Shown here in pieces: positions 24,281 to 32,140 of a stretch of DNA of 35,223 bases. Location: contig JAJEBY010000012.1 of NCBI GenBank assembly GCA_022822305.1, forward strand, positions 1 to 35,223. The letters are read 5' to 3'. This DNA is from Anaerolineae bacterium. GTDB lineage: Bacteria; Chloroflexota; Anaerolineae; Aggregatilineales; Phototrophicaceae. How positions within the stretch are numbered: position 1 is the first letter of the stretch; each line of letters begins with the position of its first letter. A program made the translations under genes and the position numbers. Below the pieces are notes generated by a model. That model was not told the origin of the DNA. It was given only the letters and a program-made list of their open reading frames with translations, and did no database searches.

Positions 24281-25288
24281 TCAATTCAACTTGCCGCAGA
24301 TGGTATCGGCGAAGGCTTCGGTGCTTTTGCCATTGCCGCCGAGGATATCGGCGGTATAATCGCCCTCGCGCAGCGCCTCATAAACGGCGCGCTCGATTCG
24401 GTCGGCGACATCGGGCTGCTTCCAATGATGTCGCACCAGCATGGCCGCGCTGAGCACAACGGCGGTGGGGTTGGCGACGCCCTTGCCGGCGATATCCGGG
24501 GCCGTCCCGTGAACGGGTTCGGCAATGGCGACATCGCTGCCCAGATTGAGCGCCGGCGCCAAACCCAGACCGCCACCCCAAGCCGCCGCCATATCCGATA
24601 AGATGTCGCCATAGAGATTGGACGTCAACACGATATCGAAGCGCGCTGGATCCTTGACCATCCAATAGGCCGCCGTATCGACCAGCAGCTCATCGGATTC
24701 GATATCGGGATACTCCCGCGCCACTTCAAAGCAGACGCGGCGGAACAGGCCGTCAGTCTGCGGCAGGACATTGCCCTTGTGCACGATAGTGACTCGCTTG
24801 CGTCCTTCCGAGAGCGCCAGCTGGAAGGCGGTATGAGCGATGCGCTCTGTGGCTTTGCGCGTGATCAGTTTGGTGGCGGTGCCGGTATTGCCGTCGCCGG
24901 CTGTGTGTTCATCGCCGATATAGAGGTCTTCGGTGTTTTCGCGCACGACCACCAGGTCAATGCCTTCGCGCGCGGTCGGCACCGGCAGGAAGCGCGTCGG
25001 ACGCAGGTTGGCGTGCGTTTGCATGGCGCGGCGCAGTTTCACGATCGGCGACGAGTAGCCCGCTACTTCATATGGCGGTGAATCGCAGGCGCCAAAGAGC
25101 ACCGCTTTCACGTGCGCCGCCTGCTGAACTGTCTCGGCCGGCAGCGCATTGCCGGTCCGTTCAAAGGTATCCCAGCCCGCGTCTGCGTATGTCACACTCA
25201 AGTCAGGGATAACTTGTCGCAAGACGCGCAACGCGACAGGCACGACTTCCTGGCCGATGCCGTCGCCCTTTATCACACAGAGTTCCAC
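24281..25288 (-). CDS. Isocitrate/isopropylmalate/homoisocitrate-type dehydrogenase
   Basis: A 335-residue beta-decarboxylating dehydrogenase. KGDGIGQEV begins the N-terminal strand. VKLRRAMQTHANLRPTR holds the substrate-binding Arg residues, DLVVVRENTEDLYIG is the NTE motif, and TNLYGDILSDMAAAWGGGLGLAPALN has the metal-binding Asp pair. EPVHGTAPDIAGKGVANPTA (about 268-287) binds the cofactor. VRENTE with no isopropylmalate-type loop argues for isocitrate or homoisocitrate rather than LeuB, but the sequence alone does not decide. GTG 25288 is chosen because GAGGAGAGGG lies 5-14 nt upstream; a TTG further up adds 12 unsupported residues. Confidence 0.86.
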   Translation of the reverse strand: MELCVIKGDGIGQEVVPVALRVLRQVIPDLSVTYADAGWDTFERTGNALPAETVQQAAHVKAVLFGACDSPPYEVAGYSSPIVKLRRAMQTHANLRPTRFLPVPTAREGIDLVVVRENTEDLYIGDEHTAGDGNTGTATKLITRKATERIAHTAFQLALSEGRKRVTIVHKGNVLPQTDGLFRRVCFEVAREYPDIESDELLVDTAAYWMVKDPARFDIVLTSNLYGDILSDMAAAWGGGLGLAPALNLGSDVAIAEPVHGTAPDIAGKGVANPTAVVLSAAMLVRHHWKQPDVADRIERAVYEALREGDYTADILGGNGKSTEAFADTICGKLN

Positions 25289-25602
25289 AGCAGCCCTCTC
25301 CTCGGATTGATTGACCTGCGCCAAAAGAAGAATCTATTGGCTGAAAATAATGAGCGCTAATCGGCCAAACACGCCCGGTTCATGCAGATTCTGCAGAGGC
25401 TACTGTATATTGTTTACATTGTTGCACATTTCGTCTCGTTTGTCGAATTTTCGTCAGATTTTCTTGCAAATCAAGCGTCTGGATGCACGGCACGCCGTCA
25501 AAGACGCGCTGGCGCGTGGCATTGACCTTTGCATACCGGCGCCGGATCCGACATTTTATGCCTATACGGAGGCTTCCGCCAGCATACGCGCCTTGACCGT
25601 TG
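25289..25602. other. AT-richer divergent intergenic region
   Basis: Between the dehydrogenase start and the zinc-ribbon gene. It has AT-rich blocks (25405-25475) that probably hold the promoter of the leftward gene. No gene or hairpin repeat was seen. Confidence 0.5.
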
Positions 25603-25631
25603 TTCACTTCTGCTGCGGAATCGCGTACAAT
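25603..25631 (+). promoter_or_regulatory. Candidate promoter for the zinc-ribbon gene
   Basis: TTCACT (25603-25608) and TACAAT (25626-25631) at a 17-bp spacing. The -10 matches at five of six, the -35 at four of six. Confidence 0.45.
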
Positions 25632-25645
25632 ACTTGGCAGGCACG

Positions 25646-25954
25646 ATGCCTATGCCTCTCTTATTGTTTAGCGGCAGGATCAAACAACGCATTCACGAGA
25701 ATGATACGCATCCATCGCATCCACAGGCAGGCTCAAATTCAGTGACGGGGCTCAAACCGTGCGTCCGCTGTGAATCTGAATTGCCGCCCGCAGCCTTCCC
25801 CCATCCGGAAAGCGCCTTCTGCAACGATTGTACTGAAGAGATCGTGAGTATCATTCGCACCAAGTACAATGCCATCGAAGCCGCGCACTTCCGCGCCAAG
25901 CTGCGCCGCCGCTCCCGCGAAGCCATGGAAGAACTGCGTCGCAAACTGTCGTAG
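25646..25954 (+). CDS. Small zinc-ribbon-like protein
   Basis: Encodes about 102 residues if ATG 25646 is used, or 70 if GTG 25742 is. The conserved-looking part is the latter: GLKPCVRCESELPPAAFP then FCNDCTEEIVSIIRTKYN. It contains two Cys-x-x-Cys pairs about 20 residues apart, a zinc ribbon or knuckle, followed by a basic helix (HFRAKLRRRSREAMEELRRKL) that may bind nucleic acid. The upstream 30 residues look less ordered, so the true start is doubtful. It converges on sbcC with 21 bp between stops. Function unknown. Confidence 0.5.
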   Translation: MPMPLLLFSGRIKQRIHENDTHPSHPQAGSNSVTGLKPCVRCESELPPAAFPHPESAFCNDCTEEIVSIIRTKYNAIEAAHFRAKLRRRSREAMEELRRKLS

Positions 25955-25975
25955 CATAATATCAATGGGAGACGA

Positions 25976-28528
25976 TTAGCGTAAAGTTATCGTGCTGCCG
26001 CTGGTTGTTTTCTCCACAACCATCTGCACGGGAAAGGACTCGCGCATTTCCTCGAAATGCGTGATCACCAGGATGAGATCGAAATCCGATTGAATCCGGC
26101 TGATGGCATCCACCAGCTTATCGCGACCATCGACATCCTGGGAGCCGAATCCTTCGTCGATGAATAGCGTGCGCAGATGCGCGCCAGCCCGCCGCGCCAG
26201 CAGCTTGGACAAGGCGATGCGCAGGGCGAAATTGATGCGAAAAGCCTCGCCGCCGCTGAAGAGCTCATAGTCGCGCGCGCCCAGCTCATCGGATATTTCG
26301 ATATCCAGCGTCTCCGCCAACTCGCCGGAGTTCATCTCGCGCTGCGTATGCAATGCGATCGTCATGCGGCCGTCGGTCATGCGGGCCAGCAGATCGTTGG
26401 CTTCCGCCTCCAGTTCTGGAATTGCAGATTCGATGATCATAGCCGGAACGCCATTCTTGCCGAAGGCGGCGCGCAATTCCGCCAACATAGCGCGCTGGTC
26501 TTGGCCGGCGTCCAGGCGTTCTTCCAGACGCCGCTTGTTGACGCGCCCGCTGGCGATGGCGTTGAGTTCCTGCTGCAGGATCGTTCGGCGCTCGTGCAAG
26601 GCGGCGACTTCGGCGCGCTTGGCATCCAGCGTAATCCGCAGGTCTCGCTCCCGCGCCGCTTGCGCATCCAAAGCTTGAATCGCCGCTTGGATCTGCGCCA
26701 ATTGCGCTTGATCCGATGCCAGCGTCTCGCCAAGCGAACGAAGCCTGGAGACGGCCGACTCTCGCTGCTGCTGCGCTTCCGGCAGGTTGAGACGCGCAAA
26801 TTCAAGCAGTTTTTGCCGGCGTTCGAAAGCGCTCAAGTTCTCCAGTTGATCGCGAACATCGGCGTGTGAATCCGCATCGTAGCCGATGCGCGAGCGCGCT
26901 TCGTCCAATGCCGCCAACTGACGCCGCCATTCGCCGCCATAATTCTCGCTTTGAAGCTGAGTTTCGATTTGTCGCAGTTCGCTTTGCACCGATTCCAGCG
27001 CTGCCCCCGCTTCTTGCGATTTCACATGTTGCGATTCCAGCGCGCCCATGCGCCCTTGCAACGCCGGCAAGTTCTTGAGTTGCAGCGCCCAGCCGTCGAG
27101 TTGCGCCTGCCCTGCGCGGCTCTCCTCAGCGAGCTCTTTAATATCTTCGTTGCAGAGGCGATACTGCTCGCGCTTGCCGTCGCGTTCCTCTGTCAGCGCT
27201 GCCAGCATCTGATCGCGATGGCTCGCCGTCAAGTCTTGCCCGCAGAGCGGACAAGTCGCGCCGTCCGCCGCCTCCAGCCGCGCCATGCGCTCGTTTAGCG
27301 CCCTGCCCTCTTGCTTCAAGATCTGCAGCCGCTCGCCAAGACCCGATTGGCGTTCCTTCAGTTTCTGCAGCGAGTTGGCGACATCGTTACGTCTGGAATC
27401 CAGGGTCTGCAGGGCGGCGACCTCGCTCCTGACCGCGTCCAGGTCGGCGTCGGCATCCGCTGAAAGCTGCTCTTCCAGATTATGTATGCGCTCGCGCCGA
27501 ACATCACGCTCGCGCTGAAGCGCCGCGCGCTGCGCATTCAGCGCGTTCTCGAGCTTGTGGGCTTGCGCGTCCAATTCGTTCTTTTGCGCCAACTGTTCGG
27601 CGATGGCGCTTTGGTCTTCGCGCGCCTGCAGCAATTGCTGGTATCCGGTTTCGGTTTCACCGGCCCGCGCGATGATCGCCTCATACTCGGCGATCTTGTC
27701 CTTCTGCCGCTCAATCTCCGCCTCCACCGCCGCGATATCATCCTGGCAGCCGCGGATACGACGCGTCAGCGCCGACAGGTTTTCGCGTTCGCGCCCCAAT
27801 AATGCAGCGGCATTGACCAGCGCTTGATGCTGGGAATTGATGCGATCCAGTTCGGATTGCGCATCCGCGTACTCAAGCGCCACCGCGTCCATCTGCCGCT
27901 GAAGTTGGGGTTCGCCGGCGATTTCGGCGTCGATGCGCCGGATATCATGTTCGAGGATATCGATCTGACGCGAGAGATCGTGCAGTCGGTCTCGGGCGCG
28001 GGCGTCATATTCTGCCCAGCGATCCAATCCCAGCAGATCCGCCAGGATGCGTTTGCGTTCGGCCGCCGTTTTAGTGGTGAAGGCATCGGCGCGCCCCTGC
28101 TGCAGGAATGCCGAATGCACAAAAGTTTCGTAGTCGAGGCGCAGGATGTCATTGATCTTGTCTTGCGTTCGCCGCAGACCCGGCTCATTGATGACGCGCG
28201 GCGAACCGTCCGCGGACCACACCAGCAGGTCGAGCGTCCCGCGGCTGCCTCGGCCCGCTATCGCCCGCCGTCGCACGATGCGATAACGGATGCCTTCCTG
28301 AACAAAATCGAGACTGACCTGAGCTTCTTTCTGCCCCAGGTGAATCAAGTCGTCATCGCGTTTCGCCCGCGCCTTGCCCCAAAGCGCCCAGGTCATCGCA
28401 TCGAGAATGGACGACTTGCCCACGCCATTCTGCCCGGTCAAACACGCCAAATTAATGCCGTCGAATGCGATCGGCTCGGGCGCGCGATAAGCCAGAAAGT
28501 TCTGCATTTCGAGGCGAATGGGAAGCAC
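25976..28528 (-). CDS. sbcC: SbcC/Rad50-type exonuclease subunit
   Basis: An 850-residue SMC-like ATPase. Walker A GQNGVGKSS (32-40) follows the FLAYR start segment typical of SbcC. FLQQGRADAF (about 141-150) is the Q-loop. Two long coiled-coil arms surround the zinc hook CPLC (426-429). The signature FSGGEAFR (757-764) and Walker B TLFIDEGFGSQD (about 787-798) complete the ATPase. With SbcD it trims hairpins and blocked DNA ends. Start is GTG with a weak upstream site. No sbcD lies in the window: the upstream neighbour is divergent. Very confident as to family. Confidence 0.93.
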   Translation of the reverse strand: MLPIRLEMQNFLAYRAPEPIAFDGINLACLTGQNGVGKSSILDAMTWALWGKARAKRDDDLIHLGQKEAQVSLDFVQEGIRYRIVRRRAIAGRGSRGTLDLLVWSADGSPRVINEPGLRRTQDKINDILRLDYETFVHSAFLQQGRADAFTTKTAAERKRILADLLGLDRWAEYDARARDRLHDLSRQIDILEHDIRRIDAEIAGEPQLQRQMDAVALEYADAQSELDRINSQHQALVNAAALLGRERENLSALTRRIRGCQDDIAAVEAEIERQKDKIAEYEAIIARAGETETGYQQLLQAREDQSAIAEQLAQKNELDAQAHKLENALNAQRAALQRERDVRRERIHNLEEQLSADADADLDAVRSEVAALQTLDSRRNDVANSLQKLKERQSGLGERLQILKQEGRALNERMARLEAADGATCPLCGQDLTASHRDQMLAALTEERDGKREQYRLCNEDIKELAEESRAGQAQLDGWALQLKNLPALQGRMGALESQHVKSQEAGAALESVQSELRQIETQLQSENYGGEWRRQLAALDEARSRIGYDADSHADVRDQLENLSAFERRQKLLEFARLNLPEAQQQRESAVSRLRSLGETLASDQAQLAQIQAAIQALDAQAARERDLRITLDAKRAEVAALHERRTILQQELNAIASGRVNKRRLEERLDAGQDQRAMLAELRAAFGKNGVPAMIIESAIPELEAEANDLLARMTDGRMTIALHTQREMNSGELAETLDIEISDELGARDYELFSGGEAFRINFALRIALSKLLARRAGAHLRTLFIDEGFGSQDVDGRDKLVDAISRIQSDFDLILVITHFEEMRESFPVQMVVEKTTSGSTITLR

Positions 28529-28567
28529 CTGGTATGCCCTCGCTTTACTGCCGCGCTAGCGCTGAAG

Positions 28568-28573
28568 TATAAT
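28568..28573 (+). promoter_or_regulatory. -10 box for the DCC gene
   Basis: A perfect TATAAT is followed 60 bp later by the ATG of the DCC gene. The -35 position carries only a weak TTTACT or TTACTG. It sits in the 104-bp divergent gap between sbcC and the DCC gene. Confidence 0.5.
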
Positions 28574-28632
28574 CGACTTGAACGCGGGATTTCAAAGCGC
28601 AGATTAGTTGTGGAGCCAGCAGGGAGTCGCGC

Positions 28633-29031
28633 ATGCTCACGGCGCTATACGATGGCAACTGCGTGATTTGCCAATCGACCCGGCAAACATTTCTGGCGCT
28701 GGACTGGCGCGGAAGAATTGAGTTCGTTGACCTGCATCATCGCGCCGGTTGGTCTTCGCGTTTCCCGAGCTTGGCCGCAGACAAGCTGATGGGCGAAATC
28801 CACGTGATTGACGCGCGAGGGACGATCACCACCGGCTTCCAGGCGACGCGGCACATGTTGAAAGAAGTGCCGCTGGGATGGCCCTTTTGGCTGCTGCTGC
28901 AGATCCCCGGCATGGATGCCGTGGGCATTCGCGTGTATCGATTCATCGCCCGTCATCGTTATGGCATCAACCGTTTGCTCGGTCGGCAGCTGCCGGATTG
29001 CGCCGACGGCCATTGCGCGATACCTCAATAG
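28633..29031 (+). CDS. DCC-family thiol-disulfide oxidoreductase-like protein (DUF393)
   Basis: 132 residues. The family hallmark DGNCVIC (Asp7, Cys10, Cys13) is complete at the N-terminus, like a thioredoxin-fold CxxC. The rest (LDWRGRIEFVDLHH, GEIHVIDARG, GWPFWLLLQIPGMDAVGIRVYRFIARHRYGI) fits the length and layout of DUF393. A membrane-seeking segment near 75-95 is typical. AGGGAG lies 7-8 nt before ATG. It converges on and overlaps by 7 bp the GNAT gene (29025-29031). Substrate unknown. Confidence 0.88.
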   Translation: MLTALYDGNCVICQSTRQTFLALDWRGRIEFVDLHHRAGWSSRFPSLAADKLMGEIHVIDARGTITTGFQATRHMLKEVPLGWPFWLLLQIPGMDAVGIRVYRFIARHRYGINRLLGRQLPDCADGHCAIPQ

Positions 29032-29564
29032 TCAGCGCATTGTCGATCATCATAAACCCAATAACGGCGCGTCAGCACGCCGCGTCCGTTATCGATGCGA
29101 CCGAGCAGTTGACCGCCATTGGCTTCAATGATTTTGCGCGATGGCAAGTTGTCGTCGTCGCAGGTGATCAAGATATTGCGGATGCCGCGTTGACGCGCCG
29201 CTTCAATGCCCAATTGGCAGAGCCGCTTGCCGTATCCCTTTCCGCGCTGCGAGGGACGAATGGTGTATCCGATATGCCCGCCGTAACGCCGCAAGCTGTC
29301 ATTGAGATGGTGACGCAGACTCAGATCGCCAACGTAACCGATGCCCGGCGCGATCAACCAGTACGTCGTGGCCGGCGCCATGCCCGCAAGCGGCTCGGTT
29401 TCAGCTTGTCGCATCACCTCAAGGAATTCACCGAATCGTGAACTGAGAATCTCGGGATGCCAGGTTGGCTCCAGATTCTCTTCGATGTATTCGTATACGG
29501 CGGCAATATAGCTGTCTTTGTATTCCCGGCAGGGGCGCGTGAGAAACGGCTCTTCGCTCGTCAT
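29025..29564 (-). CDS. GNAT-family N-acetyltransferase
   Basis: A 179-residue acetyltransferase. IGYVGDLSLRHHLNDSLRRYGGHIGYTIRPSQRGKGYGKRL is the core: beta-4 followed by the acetyl-CoA pyrophosphate-binding R/Q-x-x-G-x-G/A loop (QRGKGYG). ILITCDDDNLPSRKIIEANGG is the later beta-5/alpha-4 motif. These proteins move acetyl groups from acetyl-CoA to amines on small molecules or proteins; the acceptor is not inferable. The stop codon overlaps the end of the convergent DCC gene. Confidence 0.9.
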   Translation of the reverse strand: MTSEEPFLTRPCREYKDSYIAAVYEYIEENLEPTWHPEILSSRFGEFLEVMRQAETEPLAGMAPATTYWLIAPGIGYVGDLSLRHHLNDSLRRYGGHIGYTIRPSQRGKGYGKRLCQLGIEAARQRGIRNILITCDDDNLPSRKIIEANGGQLLGRIDNGRGVLTRRYWVYDDRQCADY

Positions 29565-29794
29565 GCGTCTTGATCTCAGCCGTTCGGCGGCAGCGAATGG
29601 CGCCGCCGCGTCGTCACAATATTATCAATCTTATGCGCGAACGTTCGATGAATCGGCGATTAGAGAAAAGCGCAAATGACGGGCTCGCGCATGTCGGACC
29701 AATTGTGGATTCACATATCATTGGCTGACTATGCTGGGAAAAAACACGGAGGCGGCAGCGCCGCTGGAAGCATGTAAAGGGCTCAAGCGCCGGA
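29565..29794. other. Intergenic region without recognised element
   Basis: About 230 bp between two leftward genes. No convincing gene, repeat or terminator was found. Confidence 0.5.
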
Positions 29795-30058
29795 TTAGGC
29801 TTCCTGCGCCGATTCCTCGGTCGCGGCGTCGGCCTCGGCGACTTCTTCCGGATCGTCTTGATCTTCCCAACTGATGATCCAGATGCAGGCGCCGGCAACC
29901 AAGACTGTGGCTACGATCAGCGCCAGCCATTGCGACGGCAGCAGGCCGACGTTGCGCGCCTCGTACACCAGCAAGGCGACCATGCCACCGGCCAGTACGA
30001 CCCAAGCGCTGATCCGAGGATGGTCGATTACCCACTTTACGCCCGGATTGTTTTGCAT
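29795..30058 (-). CDS. Small two-helix membrane protein
   Basis: 87 residues. Two hydrophobic helices (ISAWVVLAGGMVALLVYEA, about 16-34; LALIVATVLVAGACIWIIS, about 45-63) separated by a short loop. An acidic C-tail (DQDDPEEVAEADAATEESAQE) follows and probably faces the cytoplasm. AAGGAA lies about 9 nt before the ATG. The gene is divergent from the toast-rack protein gene, 175 bp between starts. Function unknown. Confidence 0.7.
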   Translation of the reverse strand: MQNNPGVKWVIDHPRISAWVVLAGGMVALLVYEARNVGLLPSQWLALIVATVLVAGACIWIISWEDQDDPEEVAEADAATEESAQEA

Positions 30059-30233
30059 GAGACAAAGTTCCTTAGATCGGATACGCCATCAGTATAGTCC
30101 GATTCCATCAATCGATACAAGTGCAAAGCAGAGGGCGCCAAAGGCCGCGCCAAAACTTTTACGTGATTCTTGCGAAACGCGCTTACCCTCGCCTCGTATA
30201 CACCAGTAAGGCAAGGGATATGGGGACATACAA

Positions 30234-31076
30234 ATGACAAGACAACAGAAGCGCAAGGTTGAGTGGTCGTTTGATTTTGAGAGCATAGGCGATCGCATCT
30301 CGCAATTCGTCACCGACAGGGTTGGCGAAGAAGTGGAGGTTGAGTATTACGAGCATTTCGAGCCGCGCGACGGCGCGACATCCGCCCGCATTGATATTGG
30401 ATTCTCCGTCGGCAAAGCCAGCCTCAGCGCTCTGGAACCGGATAGCGGTAATTTATTCGAGGCGCGCATCCATACCATCGGCGAGCATGATTATGAAGTC
30501 AGCGGCGGCGACGAACGCCACATCGCCCTGCGGCAGCGGGGACGCATTCCGCACGGCATCGCCCGCATCATCGGCAACGATCAAGACTTGAGTTGGGACA
30601 TACGACTGGCGCGGGACATCCCTTGTCGGCTGCGTCTGAGCGGCGGCATCGGCGAATGCGCAATCGACCTGAGCCATCTGCAAATGGACGCCATAGAGCT
30701 GGAAACCGGCATCGGCACGGTTGATCTGATCCTGCCTGCCCAACACAGCGCATTTTCGGCGCGCGTCACCGGTGGCGTCGGCAAGACCGATATCGCGATT
30801 CCGGCCGGCTGCGCCGGTCGCCTCGTCATCAAAGGCGGGGTTGGCGAAACCACGATCGGAGTTTCACCCGAATCCGCTATCCGGCTTGTCGCGAATACCG
30901 GGCTGGGCAAGGTCAAGCTGCCGGAGCGGCTGATCCGTCATGGAGACCACCGTGACTTCATGTCCACGAAGGGCGTGTGGGAAACTGAAGGCTTCGATAG
31001 CGCCGAGCAACAAACCACTATCGAATTTGACGGTGGTATCGGCAGCTTTCAGATTAAGACTTTTGAAGTGCTGTAA
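30234..31076 (+). CDS. Toast-rack (LiaF/DUF4097-like) beta-structured protein
   Basis: 280 residues. The C-terminal half has repeated short strands with GG-x-G turns: LSGGIGECAIDLS, LETGIGTVDLILP, VTGGVGKTDIAIP, IKGGVGETTIGVS, ANTGLGKVKLP, FDGGIGSFQIKTF. These make a right-handed beta-sheet stack as in LiaF and DUF4097 families. No signal peptide or membrane helix was seen, so it is likely cytoplasmic, unlike LiaF itself which has an N-terminal membrane part. The 5-prime site is GGGGAC about 10 nt before the ATG. Its divergent neighbour is a small membrane protein, which could supply the missing membrane part. Function inferred only. Confidence 0.7.
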   Translation: MTRQQKRKVEWSFDFESIGDRISQFVTDRVGEEVEVEYYEHFEPRDGATSARIDIGFSVGKASLSALEPDSGNLFEARIHTIGEHDYEVSGGDERHIALRQRGRIPHGIARIIGNDQDLSWDIRLARDIPCRLRLSGGIGECAIDLSHLQMDAIELETGIGTVDLILPAQHSAFSARVTGGVGKTDIAIPAGCAGRLVIKGGVGETTIGVSPESAIRLVANTGLGKVKLPERLIRHGDHRDFMSTKGVWETEGFDSAEQQTTIEFDGGIGSFQIKTFEVL

Positions 31077-31114
31077 TCAACAAGGACGCATGCGCATCAC
31101 GCGCGGGCAGTGTT

Positions 31115-31639
31115 CTAACCGTCGGCTGCGGCTTCCGCCGGCGGCTCCTCTTTCGTTTGCACCATCTTGGTCAGCATTTGCGTCAGCTGACGAGTCGCTT
31201 CGTCGACGGTTGTTTCCGCGCAAATCACGGCGATCTCGTAACTGAGCATCTTCATGAGCTGGCCCTTCATCTTGGTTTCGACCGCTGTCAGCTTTTCGCT
31301 TTGTTCACGCCAATAGAGATCGCGCAGCGCCTGCGCCAGCGGCTCCGGCTCCCGGGTTTGAATCTGCTTTTGGATGCTGGCTTGCCGGGCGCGATAGTCA
31401 TCGGAGAGTTGGGCGGGCGGCAGCGCAAAAACCTGTTCGATCACCGTCAGATCTTCTATGGCGGGCCGGATATTCATGTCGGGCGCCGCCTCGACCGGGA
31501 TCATCACTTCGCCGCGTTCGCCAACCAATTCGACGATGTGGTAGGCGCGGGTCTTGCCCTTAAGGGTCAGCTTCTTCTTGCCGACCACTGTTCCGGCGCC
31601 ATATCGGGGATGGACAATCTGGTCTCCAGTAGAATACAT
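31115..31639 (-). CDS. carD: CarD-family transcriptional regulator
   Basis: A 174-residue CarD/CdnL-type protein. The N-terminal RNA-polymerase-interacting Tudor-like domain (1-65) has YSTGDQIVHPRYGAGTV and AYHIVELVGERGEVMIPVE; the C-terminal part is helical and may bind upstream promoter DNA. CarD proteins stabilise the open complex, often at rRNA promoters. AAGGGGAG lies about 6 nt upstream of ATG. The next promoter-like sequence on this strand lies 385 nt upstream, so the leader is long. The toast-rack gene converges on it, 38 bp away. Confidence 0.92.
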   Translation of the reverse strand: MYSTGDQIVHPRYGAGTVVGKKKLTLKGKTRAYHIVELVGERGEVMIPVEAAPDMNIRPAIEDLTVIEQVFALPPAQLSDDYRARQASIQKQIQTREPEPLAQALRDLYWREQSEKLTAVETKMKGQLMKMLSYEIAVICAETTVDEATRQLTQMLTKMVQTKEEPPAEAAADG

Positions 31640-32024
31640 ATACGTCTCCCCTTCTTTCTGTCACAAACCGCCGCGCAGCGCGCCACTTATTGTGTTTGAG
31701 CGTTGCATCGCTATCGATGCTTCCGCTGACGCGCATTCGCCTTGCAGCCTGCGTTGTAACTGTTTCTACGCTCAACCGGTTCCGTTGGTTGCTTCAGCAC
31801 TCCTCCGCGAACCCTCGCGAGGCTAATGGCGCCCAATTTTGATACACATTGCACAAAGGAAACTCTCACCGCCGACACAATGCAACGTGAGAACGATACG
31901 CCGTCGCAGGGGTGGCGATTCCCCGGCTCGAATGCGTGTCAACTGTTTGGTTTGAGCGCGACTGTAATCTAGGAGCGGAATTCGGTTGAGAAAGACAGAC
32001 TAATGTTGTTCGAATTTTCTTCAC
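31640..32024 (-). other. Long 5-prime leader of carD, candidate structured RNA
   Basis: No gene can be supported in this 385-nt stretch. On the leftward transcript there are local inverted repeats: TCTCAC/GTGAGA around a 17-nt loop (about 31866-31894), CCTCGCGA against TCGCGGAGG (about 31801-31822), CAACC/GGTTG (about 31774-31792) and GCATCG-ATAG-CGATGC (31704-31719). I recognise no known RNA class. Confidence 0.45.
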
Positions 32025-32030
32025 CAAAGT

Positions 32031-32059
32031 ATTATAGCACGAAGGGAGCGCATTCTCAA
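32031..32059 (-). promoter_or_regulatory. Strong promoter upstream of carD
   Basis: On the minus strand TTGAGA (32059-32054) is followed after 17 bp by TATAAT (32036-32031). The -10 is extended by TGC. The predicted start is near 32024. The promoter lies just downstream of the nitrilase gene, so that gene is not needed for carD transcription. Confidence 0.8.
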
Positions 32060-32096
32060 GGCTGCGCGCTCGGCGACCGGGACCGGCGACCCACGG

Positions 32097-32140
32097 TCGA
32101 TTGTGCTATTTCGCCAGATCGATAGTGCTATTTCGCCAGA
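32097..32140. repeat. 22-bp tandem duplication across the amidase stop codon
   Basis: TCGATTGTGCTATTTCGCCA plus GA (32097-32118) is followed by the same with one T to A change (32119-32140). On the minus strand the second copy includes the CTG GCG AAA TAG that ends the amidase gene; the first copy repeats it behind the stop. Confidence 0.9.

Noticed and set aside
25311..25645. Possible genes in the AT-rich gap left of the zinc-ribbon gene
   Set aside because: No ribosome site, no motif, and the frames run through promoter-like DNA.
31640..31775. Minus-strand frame overlapping the carD start
   Set aside because: Covers carD in another frame, lacks a family pattern; the part before carD is better explained as leader RNA.
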